Of a DNA stretch of 64,000 bases, positions 9,269-18,101 are shown piece by piece. Numbering within the stretch: position 1 is the stretch's first letter; every line of letters begins with the position of its first letter. The notes beneath the pieces were generated by a model. The model did not search any database. It was not told where the DNA came from and saw only the letters and a program-made list of their open reading frames with translations. This stretch comes from an uncultured Verrucomicrobia subdivision 3 bacterium (GTDB lineage: Bacteria > Verrucomicrobiota > Verrucomicrobiia > Limisphaerales > UBA11358). The stretch is taken from contig CAIXUZ010000025.1 of the NCBI GenBank assembly GCA_903922735.1, positions 1-64,000 on the forward strand, read 5' to 3'. A program made the translations under genes and the position numbers.

Positions 9269-11446
9269 ATGAAAACGATTCTTTTTCTCTGTACCGGCAA
9301 CGTCTGTCGCAGCCCGATGGCCGAGGGACTTTTCCGCCACGCCGTCAAAGGCCGTGGCGAGTTCCGCGTCCTGTCGGCGGGGATCGGCGCGGTGGATGGC
9401 GAAGTGCCAACCCACCATTCGGTGCAGGCGATGAAGGAGATCGGCATTGATATTTCCCGCCAGCGCAGCCGCGCCCTCACGGCAGAACTAGTGCGCTCGG
9501 CCGACTTGATTTTGGGCATGACCCACAGCCACACGGACACGGTGGCCCTGCTCTACCCGGCGGCGGCGGAAAAAACTTTTTTGCTCCGCGAATTCGATGA
9601 GACGCTGGAGCCTTACGAAAAAGACATCGGCGATCCCATCGGCAGCTCGTATCCCATTTACGTTGAATGCCGCGATCAAATTGAGCAAGGCATTGTCACG
9701 CTTATAAAATTTATGGAACAACACAACTTCCTACCCAAGACCGAAAACTCCGCGTCCAACGCCGCATCAAACTTCGCCATCGGCGCCGATCACGGCGGCT
9801 TCGAACTTAAGGAAACGCTCAAGGCGTTGCTGCGCGAACGCGGATTGACGGCCACTGATTTCGGCGCGGCAAGCAAAGACCCAGCAGATGATTATCCCGA
9901 CTTTGCCCTGCCCGTGGCCAAGGCGGTCGCCAGTGGCAAGGCGGAACTCGGCCTGCTCGTTTGCACCAGCGGAGTCGGCGTGACCATCACGGCCAACAAG
10001 GTCGCCGGCGTGCGCGCCGCACTCATCAGCGACGAGGAAACCGCCAAACTTTGCCGCCAGCACAATGACGTCAACACGCTTTGCCTCGCCGGCAAAAACA
10101 CCTCACCGGAACTCGCGAAGAAGATTCTCGCCGCGTTCATCGGCGCAAAATTTGAAGGCGGCCGACATGAACGCCGGGTGCGCAAGATGGATTCGCAATT
10201 TGCGCCCGCCAATCTGCGCCTCGCCACGGTGGATGCCGAAGTGGCCGGCGCCATTGAACACGAACGCACGCGCCAGCAGGAAAACATCGAGCTGATAGCG
10301 TCGGAAAACTTCACCTCGCCCGCCGTGATGGAAGCGCAAGGCTCCGTCCTGACGAACAAATACGCGGAAGGTTATCCGAAGAAGCGCTGGTATGGCGGCT
10401 GTGAAAACGTGGACAGCATCGAACAATTGGCGATCGACCGCGCGAAAAAACTTTTCGGCGCGGAACATGCCAACGTCCAGCCGCACTCCGGCTCCGGCGC
10501 GAACATGGCCGTCTATTTTGCGTTCTTGAAACCCGGCGACAAAATGCTGACGATGGATTTGAGCCATGGCGGACACTTGACGCACGGCAACAAGGCCAAT
10601 TTCTCCGGCAAGTTTTTCGAAATCGTCCACTACGGCGTCGGCAAGGAGACCGAGCGGATTGATTACGACCAGATCGCGGTGATGGCCCGCGAACACCGGC
10701 CCAAGATGATCACCATCGGCGCGAGCGCTTATCCCCGCATCATTGATTTCAAGCGCATGGGTGAAATTGCCCGCGAAGTCGGCGCGTATCTGCTCGCCGA
10801 CATCGCCCACATCGCCGGCCTGGTCGCGGCGGGCATCCATCCCAGCCCGGTCGGCCATGCGGATTTCGTCACGACGACAACGCACAAAACCTTGCGCGGC
10901 CCGCGCGGCGGCCTGATTTTGTGCGCCGAAAAATACGCGAAGGAAATTGATTCGATCGTGTTCCCCGGCATTCAGGGCGGCCCGCTGGAACACGTCATCG
11001 CCGGGAAAGCGGTTTGCTTCCACGAGGCGCTGCAACCCTCGTTCAAAGCATATCAGCAGCAGATCGTGAAGAACGCCGCTGCGCTCGCCACCGGCATGAC
11101 CCGCAACGGCTACCGCCTCATCAGCGGCGGCACGGACAACCACCTCATGCTCGTGGATGTGGGCGCGAAGGGCATCACCGGCAAAGATTCGCAAATCGCG
11201 CTCGACGAAGCCGGCATCACGGTGAACAAAAACACCATACCGAACGAAACGCGCTCGCCGTTTCAAGCCAGCGGCATCCGCCTCGGCACGCCCGCCTGCA
11301 CGACCCGCGGCATGAAGGAGGCGGAGATGGCCGCCATCGCCGACATGATTTCCGAAGTGTTGATGGACATCAAAAATGTGGAAACAGCACACAAGGTTCG
11401 CGCCCGCGTCCGCGAACTGACGGCTAAATTTCCGCTGCCGTATTAA
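9269..11446 (+). CDS. glyA: Triple fusion: low-MW protein phosphatase + ribose-5-phosphate isomerase B + serine hydroxymethyltransferase
   Basis: One uninterrupted 725-codon frame encodes three complete enzymes. Residues 1-155 are a low-molecular-weight phosphatase with P-loop C8-TGNVC-R14-S and general acid D122 in GDPIG. Residues about 168-305 are RpiB with GADHGG (172-177), the C232 region VCTSGVG and the C-terminal GGRHERRV. Residues about 307-725 are SHMT with [40 protein letters not shown] and PLP lysine K540 in [18 protein letters not shown] converts serine and tetrahydrofolate to glycine and methylene-tetrahydrofolate; RpiB interconverts ribulose-5- and ribose-5-phosphate. An in-frame ATG at 10187 marks the SHMT start and could serve as an internal start, though no clear ribosome-binding site precedes it. 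Each domain keeps its catalytic residues. The order matches ywlE-ywlF-(ywlG)-glyA of Bacillus. Confidence 0.95.
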   Translation: MKTILFLCTGNVCRSPMAEGLFRHAVKGRGEFRVLSAGIGAVDGEVPTHHSVQAMKEIGIDISRQRSRALTAELVRSADLILGMTHSHTDTVALLYPAAAEKTFLLREFDETLEPYEKDIGDPIGSSYPIYVECRDQIEQGIVTLIKFMEQHNFLPKTENSASNAASNFAIGADHGGFELKETLKALLRERGLTATDFGAASKDPADDYPDFALPVAKAVASGKAELGLLVCTSGVGVTITANKVAGVRAALISDEETAKLCRQHNDVNTLCLAGKNTSPELAKKILAAFIGAKFEGGRHERRVRKMDSQFAPANLRLATVDAEVAGAIEHERTRQQENIELIASENFTSPAVMEAQGSVLTNKYAEGYPKKRWYGGCENVDSIEQLAIDRAKKLFGAEHANVQPHSGSGANMAVYFAFLKPGDKMLTMDLSHGGHLTHGNKANFSGKFFEIVHYGVGKETERIDYDQIAVMAREHRPKMITIGASAYPRIIDFKRMGEIAREVGAYLLADIAHIAGLVAAGIHPSPVGHADFVTTTTHKTLRGPRGGLILCAEKYAKEIDSIVFPGIQGGPLEHVIAGKAVCFHEALQPSFKAYQQQIVKNAAALATGMTRNGYRLISGGTDNHLMLVDVGAKGITGKDSQIALDEAGITVNKNTIPNETRSPFQASGIRLGTPACTTRGMKEAEMAAIADMISEVLMDIKNVETAHKVRARVRELTAKFPLPY

Positions 11447-11465
11447 TCAGATTAGTTCGCCAGCT

Positions 11466-11768
11466 ATGTTCAGCATTGGACAAAAAGTTGTTTTGGTGGA
11501 TGACAAATGGCCGGAGACGGTCAAGCAGCTTTACCTGCAATTGCCGGTCCTGGAAACAATCTATGTCGTCCGCGCCGTGCGCGTTGGCGTGCGAGCGGAC
11601 GAACTCATCATGGACATGCGGCGCGTGCTGGAATCATCACTGCTCCTCGTAGGCGTTTACAATCCAACCAACAAATTGGGCGTGGAAGCCGGATTTGCTG
11701 CCAGCCGTTTCCGCGCACTGGACGAATTGAAGCGGGAAGCCGTCGAAGAACGGGAAGCCGTGGTTTAA
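11466..11768 (+). CDS. Conserved hypothetical protein, 100 residues
   Basis: Small soluble protein with no signal or membrane segment; I do not recognise the family. The N-terminus SIGQKVVLVDDKWPE reads like a beta-strand opening, followed by a strand-rich middle (ETIYVVRAVRVGVR, LLLVGVYNP) and a charged C-terminal helix (ALDELKREAVEEREA). It starts 19 bp after the fusion gene on the same strand and is probably co-transcribed with it. Codon use and GC match its neighbours, which supports a real gene. Confidence 0.65.
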   Translation: MFSIGQKVVLVDDKWPETVKQLYLQLPVLETIYVVRAVRVGVRADELIMDMRRVLESSLLLVGVYNPTNKLGVEAGFAASRFRALDELKREAVEEREAVV

Positions 11769-11875
11769 CCCCGCCCCACGCGTAAACGCAAATCCAGCAG
11801 GCAGGGCGAGGTGAAACAACAACCCGGAAGCATGGCAGCCATTGACCATGGGCGTAAGTTGACCAACGCAAAACA

Positions 11876-14146
11876 ATGAAAATCAAATCACCCATCGCCG
11901 GTGGATGCTTGCTTTGCCTTTTCCTTACGGTCATCAAAACGGAGGCCAAATCCCCCGTTGCAACGAGTGCGCCGATTGACAATCCCGGCATGACGGTGAT
12001 GGTGGATGCGGCAGGCGTGCAGGCGCGCGGCTATCAATTTATCAACTGCTGTCAGAAGCCAACGCCATGGCAGGCACAGTGGATCTGGCTCAGCGGCGAG
12101 GCGACGGAGCGCGGCTGGTTTCGGAAGGAAATCACGCTCGACACCATGCCAAATAACATTCCAGCGTGGATGTCCGCTGACATGAAATACCGGCTCTGGA
12201 TCAATGGCAAACTCGTTTCGCGCGGCCCCGCCGACATCGGGCGCGACTACGCCGGCGGCTCGACGCATCGTTGGTTTTACGACTACCGCGACCTTACCCC
12301 GTTTTTCCACAAAGGTCGTAATGTCATCGCCGCCGAGGTTTTCCGGAAAGGGCCGGGCGGCGTTTCGCGCGGCCAGCCGGCTTTCCTGTTTGAAGCGCAG
12401 GCGGACAAGCTCACGATCAAATCAGACGCGACATGGCGCGACATTCCGTCAAATGTCGGAATGGCTAACTGGCAAGCATCGGAGTTTAACGATGGCCCAT
12501 GGTCAGCGGCAATCGCAGTGCAAAATATTTGGGAGCCGTTGGTGGCCAGTGAGATTCCGCCGTTGATGGAGGCGCGATACCCGGCGACCCGCATCGAAGG
12601 TTTGTCAGAGAACCGAGTATTTACGAAAGATGGCAGCTTCAAGGTCGTATTCGACCGGGTACTGAGCGGATTCCCGCAGGTCAAGGTCAGGGGCGGCAAA
12701 GGCGCGCGCGTCACGCTCAAAGCGCATGGTTCGGCCGCATTCGTGCTTAGCGGAGGTGAAGAAACGCTGGAACACCCGTTCATGACCGAGATCGTGCCGG
12801 CATTCACAGTCGAGTTGAAGAACGTCACCGAACCGGTGGAAATTCTCGATGCGGACGCGGTGTTCACGTCGCAGCCGGTGGAGTATCGCGGCACATTCGA
12901 GTGCAGCGACGAGTCGTTGAACCGGATTTGGAAAGTCTCACGATGGGCGGTGCAAATTTGTTTGCAGACCCATCATCTCGATTCGCCGAATCACCAGGAG
13001 CCAATCAGCGATCCGGGCGATTATCTGATTGAGGCGATGGTAAATAATTACGCCTTCGCCCAGCCATGGTTGACGCGGCAGGACGTGCGAAAGTTTGCGT
13101 GGCTGCTCAAGGATGAGAACTACCACAACTTCCACACGAGCTATTCCATCGGCTGGCTGCAGATGCTCATGGACTACTATGACTACACCGGCGACAAATC
13201 GCTCGTTGAGGAAATGGCGCCCTATATCCACGAACTGCTCGACACCTACGCTTCGTGGCGAGGGAAAAACGGCCTCATTTCCGAGGCGCCGAATTACATG
13301 TTCATGGACTGGGTGACCATCGGCGGCTTCGGCTGCCATCACCCGCCAGCAGTGATCGGTCAGGGCTATTTGACGGCATTCTATTATCACGGCCTGGCGA
13401 TGGCATCGCGCGTGGCAGCGATGATGGGTGACACGGCGCGCGTGACGAAGTATGCAAAACAGCGCAACGAAATCGCGGCGGCGTTCAACCGCGAATTATG
13501 GGTGCCGGAGACAGGACTCTATCGTGACGGCAAACCGTTCCAAACTTCCGTCAAACCGGGCAAGTGGCTGCCGGCGGACAAGGACATTGAGACGTTCAGC
13601 CCGCACGTCAACCTGCTCGCGGTACTCTACAATCTGGCACCGAAGAATCTTCACGCAGCCATCGTGGAGAAAGTTTTAGCCGAGAAGCCACTGAATACTC
13701 AGCCGTGGTTCATGCACTGGGTCTTTCAAGCGCTCGACCATGCCGGCCTTTTTGAACAATACGGCACCGAGCAGATGCGACGCTGGCAAATCGTGCCCGA
13801 GACGCAATCCTTTCGCGAAATGTGGAAAGGCGGCGACCTGAGCCACGGCTGGTGCTCAACACCGCTCGTGCAAATGTCGGCGCGAATCCTCGGCGTGACG
13901 CCGGCAGCGCCCGGATTCAAGACGCTGGCCATCCGACCATCGCTTTGCGATCTGCGCTGGGCCAAAGGCACTGTTCCCACTCCAAACGGCGACGTGACCG
14001 TGGCATGGAAACGGGTGGATGAGATTTTACAACTGGACGTCACCCTTCCCGCCGGCACCGAGGCGGACATCATCTTGCCGGCTAAAACAGTTCACGTGAA
14101 ATCCGGACAATACCATTTCAATTCACCTTGCAAGCGTGCGACTTAG
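11876..14146 (+). CDS. Secreted GH78-like alpha-L-rhamnosidase
   Basis: 756-residue exported protein (signal KSPIAGGCLLCLFLTVIKTEA). The first 300 residues are beta-sandwich modules, with WIWLSGEATERGWFRKEI and WFYDYRDLTPFFHKGRNVIA typical of the rhamnosidase N-domain. A six-hairpin (alpha/alpha)6 barrel follows, with HHLDSPNHQEPISDPGDY in the place of the family's acidic catalytic region and YNFHTSYSIGWLQ-type helices (here NFHTSYSIGWLQMLMDYY). The C-terminal DLSHGWCSTPLVQMSARILG plus a small beta domain is characteristic of GH78. Predicted to release terminal alpha-L-rhamnose outside the cytoplasm. It stands alone between the purine/SHMT block and apgM, with 107 bp upstream. Family placement is secure to clan level; the exact family number less so. 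Confidence 0.82.
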   Translation: MKIKSPIAGGCLLCLFLTVIKTEAKSPVATSAPIDNPGMTVMVDAAGVQARGYQFINCCQKPTPWQAQWIWLSGEATERGWFRKEITLDTMPNNIPAWMSADMKYRLWINGKLVSRGPADIGRDYAGGSTHRWFYDYRDLTPFFHKGRNVIAAEVFRKGPGGVSRGQPAFLFEAQADKLTIKSDATWRDIPSNVGMANWQASEFNDGPWSAAIAVQNIWEPLVASEIPPLMEARYPATRIEGLSENRVFTKDGSFKVVFDRVLSGFPQVKVRGGKGARVTLKAHGSAAFVLSGGEETLEHPFMTEIVPAFTVELKNVTEPVEILDADAVFTSQPVEYRGTFECSDESLNRIWKVSRWAVQICLQTHHLDSPNHQEPISDPGDYLIEAMVNNYAFAQPWLTRQDVRKFAWLLKDENYHNFHTSYSIGWLQMLMDYYDYTGDKSLVEEMAPYIHELLDTYASWRGKNGLISEAPNYMFMDWVTIGGFGCHHPPAVIGQGYLTAFYYHGLAMASRVAAMMGDTARVTKYAKQRNEIAAAFNRELWVPETGLYRDGKPFQTSVKPGKWLPADKDIETFSPHVNLLAVLYNLAPKNLHAAIVEKVLAEKPLNTQPWFMHWVFQALDHAGLFEQYGTEQMRRWQIVPETQSFREMWKGGDLSHGWCSTPLVQMSARILGVTPAAPGFKTLAIRPSLCDLRWAKGTVPTPNGDVTVAWKRVDEILQLDVTLPAGTEADIILPAKTVHVKSGQYHFNSPCKRAT

Positions 14147-14311
14147 GTTATTGGAACACCTGTCGGTGTTTACAATTTAACCACCCTTCGCAATTTCCCG
14201 CCCGCATCGTGTCAAATGCGCTCAATTTAAACCCCTTAAGAAATTCATTAATGGCCGTCAGTTGTTGTTAAATCAAATTGCCAGCCGACTTTTTTTTAAT
14301 AAAATGGCTGG

Positions 14312-15535
14312 ATGAATTTAGACGAACTTTATTCGGAACTGACACTCAAAACGAAAACCAAGGTCGCCCTGCTCGTCCTCGACGGCCTCGGCGACATCGC
14401 CACCAAGGAACAAGGCTATCTCACGCCGCTGGAAGCCGCGCACACGCCGAACCTCGACAAGCTGGCCAAGGATTCCGCGCAAGGCCGGATGATTCCGGTC
14501 GCGCCTGGCATCACGCCCGGCAGCGGTCCCGGCCATCTTGGATTGTTTGGCTACGACCCGCTGGAATTCCAAGTCGGTCGCGGCGTCATCGAAGCGCTCG
14601 GCCTCGGCCTAGAATTAAAACCCGGCGATGTCTGCGCCCGCGCCAATTTCGCGACGCTCGACGCCAAAGGCATTGTCACCGACCGCCGCGCCGGACGCAT
14701 TCCGACTGAAACGTGCGAAAAACTCGTCGCACTTCTCTCCGCCAAAATAAAAAAAATCGGCGACACCGAAGTCATCATCAAGGCCGGCAAGGAGCACCGC
14801 TTCGTCGTCGTGTTCCGCGGCAAGGGATTGGAAGGCCCGCTGACGGACGCCGATCCGAATCGCGAAGGGTTTGTCATTCCGACCGTGAAGCCGCGCGATG
14901 CGAAAAACCTGAAGCAGAAGAAAATGGCGAAGCTCATCGCGGATTTCTACAAGGCGGCCCTGCCCATTCTCGCCAAGGAAAAGCCGGCGAACGGCTTTCT
15001 CATGCGCGGCATCGCTCATCAGCCGGAGATCCCGCTCTTTGAAGACCGCTACAAGCTCAAGCCCGCCTGCCTCGCGGTCTACCCGATGTATAAAGGCCTG
15101 GCCCAACTCGTCGGCATGAAGAAAATTGAAGGCCCGCAGACCATTGCGGAGCAGTTTGAGCGCTACCTCAAGGAATACGACAACTACGACTTCTTTTTCA
15201 TCCATTACAAATACACCGATAAATACGGCGAAGACGGCAACTTCGCCGCCAAGAAGAAGGCGATTGAAGACTTCGATGCCGCGCTGCCCATTCTCTTGAA
15301 GAAGAAGCCCGACGTCATCGCCATCACCGGCGACCATTCGACGCCTTGTGCGTTGCATGGCCATTCCTGGCATCCGCAGCCGGTGCTGCTGCACTCGGCG
15401 ACAAGCGGCTCGGACAAACTGGAAAGATTCACCGAGACCGGCGCCAACAGCGGCTCGCTCGGAGTTTTCCCGGCGAAATTCCTGATCCGGCAGATGCAAG
15501 CCAACGCCAAAATGTTTGATAAATACGGCGCTTAA
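14312..15535 (+). CDS. apgM: 2,3-bisphosphoglycerate-independent phosphoglycerate mutase, archaeal (ApgM) type
   Basis: Cytosolic glycolytic/gluconeogenic enzyme interconverting 3- and 2-phosphoglycerate in the alkaline-phosphatase superfamily. Length 407 residues, normal for ApgM rather than the longer GpmI. The metal/nucleophile motifs are visible: LVLDGLGD near residue 25, the serine region PGITPGSGPGHLGLFGYDP near 67-85, FFIHYKYTDKYGEDG near 290, and the metal-binding ITGDHSTPCALHGHSWHP near 340. Start ATG 14312 gives the standard family N-terminus. No Shine-Dalgarno sequence is evident. A strong terminator follows at 15549. Confidence 0.95.
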   Translation: MNLDELYSELTLKTKTKVALLVLDGLGDIATKEQGYLTPLEAAHTPNLDKLAKDSAQGRMIPVAPGITPGSGPGHLGLFGYDPLEFQVGRGVIEALGLGLELKPGDVCARANFATLDAKGIVTDRRAGRIPTETCEKLVALLSAKIKKIGDTEVIIKAGKEHRFVVVFRGKGLEGPLTDADPNREGFVIPTVKPRDAKNLKQKKMAKLIADFYKAALPILAKEKPANGFLMRGIAHQPEIPLFEDRYKLKPACLAVYPMYKGLAQLVGMKKIEGPQTIAEQFERYLKEYDNYDFFFIHYKYTDKYGEDGNFAAKKKAIEDFDAALPILLKKKPDVIAITGDHSTPCALHGHSWHPQPVLLHSATSGSDKLERFTETGANSGSLGVFPAKFLIRQMQANAKMFDKYGA

Positions 15536-15548
15536 GAATTATCTAAGC

Positions 15549-15583
15549 AAGGCGGGTTGCCGAAGGGCGACCCGCCTTTTTAT
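15549..15583 (+). terminator. Intrinsic terminator after apgM
   Basis: A 9-bp stem AAGGCGGGT/ACCCGCCTT (15549-15557 with 15570-15578) followed by TTTATTTTT, 13 bp past the apgM stop. Confidence 0.85.
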
Positions 15584-15634
15584 TTTTAATTTGGAATTGC
15601 CAATCGCCGCCACCAATCGGCACTCTTTGCGAAG

Positions 15635-16231
15635 ATGAATCTGCCCAACAAACTCACCGTCTCGCGTTTTGTGCTGACGGTGCTTTTTCTTTGGGCCCTG
15701 TTTTCACCGTTCAGCTACAACGGCACGCTGGCCTTGTTCTTTTTTTGCCTGGCGGGCGTGACGGATTTTCTGGATGGCTACCTCGCACGTTCGCGCAACC
15801 TCATCACCAACTTCGGCAAGCTGATGGATCCGCTGGCGGACAAAATCATGACCTGCTCGGCGTTCGTGGCCTTCGTCGAAAGCACCCACCTGAATTCGAA
15901 TGCCCCGGTCAAGGTCGCTGCGTGGATGGTCATAGTCATTGTGGCCCGCGAATTGATGATCACCGGCCTCCGGCTGCTCGCGGCCTCCAAGAACGTCGTG
16001 CTGGCGGCCGAACGGTTTGGAAAACACAAAACCATCTCACAAATCATCACGATTATCGCCCTGCTCGTGGTGGATGCCTGCGAGGAATGGCCGGTGGCTT
16101 TGAAAAATCTCTTCGCGCCGTGGGTGGCACCCTTTGCGGAAGGAATGCTGTGGCTGACCGTCGCACTGACGCTGGCTTCGGGGGTGATCTACCTCTGGCG
16201 CAACCGCCAACTTTATCTGGAAGACAAGTAA
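15635..16231 (+). CDS. pgsA: CDP-diacylglycerol-glycerol-3-phosphate 3-phosphatidyltransferase
   Basis: Integral inner-membrane enzyme making phosphatidylglycerophosphate, the precursor of phosphatidylglycerol and cardiolipin. 198 residues with about five membrane segments. The complete CDP-alcohol phosphotransferase signature is present: D-x2-DG-x2-AR-x8-G-x3-D-x3-D, read as DFLDGYLAR then GKLMDPLAD. The start MNLPNKLTVSRFVLT is the typical PgsA N-terminus. It follows the apgM terminator, so it should have its own promoter in the 50-bp gap. It converges with the HTH gene on the opposite strand, 40 bp away. Confidence 0.94.
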   Translation: MNLPNKLTVSRFVLTVLFLWALFSPFSYNGTLALFFFCLAGVTDFLDGYLARSRNLITNFGKLMDPLADKIMTCSAFVAFVESTHLNSNAPVKVAAWMVIVIVARELMITGLRLLAASKNVVLAAERFGKHKTISQIITIIALLVVDACEEWPVALKNLFAPWVAPFAEGMLWLTVALTLASGVIYLWRNRQLYLEDK

Positions 16232-16271
16232 ACGAACGCGGCTCGTTTCTTGATTCCGAAGGCTTACTGCT

Positions 16272-16757
16272 TCACTTATGCAATGGTAAAGTGTCGCCGG
16301 AGTTAGCCGGCTGATAAACGGCGGGCGGAAGATTTTTCAGCGGATCACTATTTTTATGGTGCCGCCAGGCGAGAAAGCTCGTGACCGCAATGATGCCCAG
16401 CACTATGACCGCCAGGCCGGCAACACCCAGCTTCCAGTTCACTTTTGCCACCAGCAGGGCAAAGTCATCCACGAAATTTTTCCTGGCATCCCCCAGCGGC
16501 GGCGGCGCGTTGTATTTTTCCGTGCCTTTCAATTCGGCATCCAGCGTTTTGAAGATTTCCGCGACATCCAGCTTGAGCGCGCCGGCGTAATTTTTCACCG
16601 AGCCGCGAATGTAAATGGGCGCGGAAAACACGTTGAAATTCCCCTCTTCCAGCGCGCGGATGTGGTCGGTGCGAATCTTGGTCATGTCTGCGACCTGTTC
16701 CACCGTAAGGTTTTTAGCCTCGCGACCAGCGCGGAGTTGTTCGGCAACCGTTGACAT
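16272..16757 (-). CDS. RodZ-like helix-turn-helix membrane protein, short form
   Basis: 161-residue bitopic protein. Residues 1-75 form the Xre-type HTH of the RodZ/HTH_25 family (VAEQLRAGREAKNLTVEQVADMTK, then PIYIRGSVKNYAGALKLD). A linker leads to one membrane helix near residues 111-131 (LGVAGLAVIVLGIIAVTSFLAW). Only about 30 residues follow, so the large periplasmic beta domain usual in RodZ is absent. RodZ links MreB to the cell-wall elongasome; this short protein may keep the cytoplasmic MreB-binding part only, or be a different HTH-TM anchor. No mre genes are in view. Confidence 0.75.
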   Translation of the reverse strand: MSTVAEQLRAGREAKNLTVEQVADMTKIRTDHIRALEEGNFNVFSAPIYIRGSVKNYAGALKLDVAEIFKTLDAELKGTEKYNAPPPLGDARKNFVDDFALLVAKVNWKLGVAGLAVIVLGIIAVTSFLAWRHHKNSDPLKNLPPAVYQPANSGDTLPLHK

Positions 16758-16815
16758 TACCTTTATTTAGCGCGATTGACGCGCACTTGGCAATCTTGGA
16801 AATCTTCCAACCGCC

Positions 16816-17439
16816 TCATTTCACGCGAGCCGTGGCCAGGCCGCTCCACGCGCTCGCGCCGTGCGCATTGCACGCGCGGACGCGAAACCAATACTTCACC
16901 CCGGACACCAGACCCTCAAGGACGCACGTCTGGCGCAGGCTGGTGTCGGTGAAAACCCAGTTGTCCGGTTCGTCATCCCGCCGGTATTCAATCTGGAAGG
17001 AACAGCGACGCACCGTCCGTTTCCATTTCAACCGCACCTCGCCCTCGCTGGCGGTGGGCGCGGCGGAGAAATGATCCGGCACGGCGGGAATGCCGACCGG
17101 TGCCGTCTTGGGTTTTTCCAGGTCCAGGCCGGCAGCAAGCAGTTTCGTCGGCTCAAAGCTCACCGCGCAGGCCAGGCCGAGACTGGCGTTCGTGACCTGC
17201 TGACGCGCCTTGCCGAGGAGTTCATTCCGGCGGGAAAGCTCGCACTTCAACTCCGCGCGCAAACTGTCCACGCGCTCGTGGCTGGTGCGCAGCGCGCCGA
17301 CCGTGGCCTGCGCGTCCGTGACCTGCGTAAAATCTAAGTGCGACAGACCGCTCGCCGCAATGGCGGACACCGTCCGCTCGCAGAGGCAGAGTTGTTCCAA
17401 GGCGGACTTGTTACGGAAGGTCAATTTGAAACGTTGCAT
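16816..17439 (-). CDS. Fibronectin type III domain protein
   Basis: 207 residues, no signal peptide. The N-terminal half (MQRFKLTFRNKSALEQ, then a heptad-like helix HERVDSLRAELKCELSRRNELLGKARQQV) looks alpha-helical. The C-terminal 85 residues form an FN3 fold: APTASEGEVRLKWKR, SFQIEYRRDD, DNWVFTDTSLRQTCVLEGL, KYWFRVRACNAHGASAWS. Start ATG 17439 is preceded on its strand by AAAGGA seven bases upstream, one of the better ribosome-binding sites in the window. Upstream lies the 21-bp phased array, which would be its leader if transcription starts far away. Function is unknown. Confidence 0.75.
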   Translation of the reverse strand: MQRFKLTFRNKSALEQLCLCERTVSAIAASGLSHLDFTQVTDAQATVGALRTSHERVDSLRAELKCELSRRNELLGKARQQVTNASLGLACAVSFEPTKLLAAGLDLEKPKTAPVGIPAVPDHFSAAPTASEGEVRLKWKRTVRRCSFQIEYRRDDEPDNWVFTDTSLRQTCVLEGLVSGVKYWFRVRACNAHGASAWSGLATARVK

Positions 17440-17479
17440 ACTGTTTTATCCTTTCAAAATCCGATGGGGTTGCCGGTTT

Positions 17480-18088
17480 CAGACGCAAAAGTGATTGCCG
17501 GACACGGTGAATTAACGATCGCCGGAACCGGCCTCAGCAAAACCCTTCGCGAAATGATTAAAGAACGGGTTGTGATGAAAGCAATAGGTCCGGCAGTGAT
17601 TAAAGTCAAAGAAATTTGTGGCGCTATTTTCAAAATAGCGCCACTTAAAGCTCAAAAAGTAATCAGGAAAACGACAAACAACATCACCAAATGAAAAGTT
17701 TGTGGCGCTAATTCAGAAATAGCGCCACAGGAAACGACAGAATTGATTGCCGAAGAAGCAATCCGTGGAGCTATTTACAAAATAGCGCCAGAAAACCTTC
17801 GGAAAGTGATTACAAAAGCTCTTACGCGTGGCGCTATTTCACAAATAGCGCCACAAACTGTGCCGGTAGCAATCACTTTTGTAAGGGAAATAGTCAACAA
17901 AACCGTGGAAATAAGCACAAAAGCTTGGAAAATGATCATCCAACCGCTTCCGGCAGCTAAAAACAGAGCATCTGTGATAACAAGGACGGCGGGAATGATA
18001 ACAAATCAAACAGCGATAATCAGAACCGTGCCGAGGGTGTTCATTGGGCCGGAGTTTTTGACAATAGCCCAGCCACTGATGGCTGGAT
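17480..18088. repeat. Degenerate tandem array with strict 21-bp period (about 29 units)
   Basis: Cutting the sequence every 21 bases from 17480 aligns about 29 consecutive units without any indel. Units share a core near positions 12-17 such as GTGATT, ATGATT, GTAATC, GTGATA, ATAATC, usually followed by A-rich ends (ACAA, AAAG). Four 27-bp palindromes are superimposed at offsets that are exact multiples of 21. One plus-strand frame is open through the array except for TGA at 17692-17694. In that frame the units read as heptads with a recurring hydrophobic pair (VI, MI, II), and the third codon positions vary (ATT, ATC, ATA), which hints at past protein-level selection. No convincing start exists: TTG 17743, or ATG 17464 without a ribosome-binding site. 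The region fills the gap between two minus-strand genes. Confidence 0.8.
17618..17854. repeat. Four 27-bp palindromes within the phased array
   Basis: Copies lie at 17618-17644, 17702-17728, 17765-17791 and 17828-17854. Copy 1 is a perfect palindrome with 13-bp arms GTGGCGCTATTTT around one base; copy 4 has 12-bp arms GTGGCGCTATTT; copies 2 and 3 carry substitutions. Start-to-start distances are 84, 63 and 63 bp, i.e. 4, 3 and 3 array units; gaps between copies are 57, 36 and 36 bp. Any transcript would form a series of evenly spaced hairpins. Confidence 0.85.
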
Positions 18089-18101
18089 GGATATGGCGGG
18101 A

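Noticed and set aside
14155..14170. Terminator after the rhamnosidase gene
   Set aside because: AACACC/GGTGTT gives a neat 6-bp stem but there is no T-run and the stem is weak.
14281..14311. Regulatory hairpin abutting the apgM start
   Set aside because: CCAGCC/GGCTGG is only 6 bp with a 19-nt loop; expected by chance at this rate.
17464..17694. 76-residue plus-strand protein at the left of the array
   Set aside because: ATG 17464 has no ribosome-binding site and the frame is periodic DNA; kept as part of the repeat finding instead.
17618..17854. CRISPR array (27-bp repeats, 36-bp spacers)
   Set aside because: Only four copies, two of them degenerate, one gap of 57 bp, and the intervening DNA follows the same 21-bp period as the rest of the array. 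No cas genes are present.
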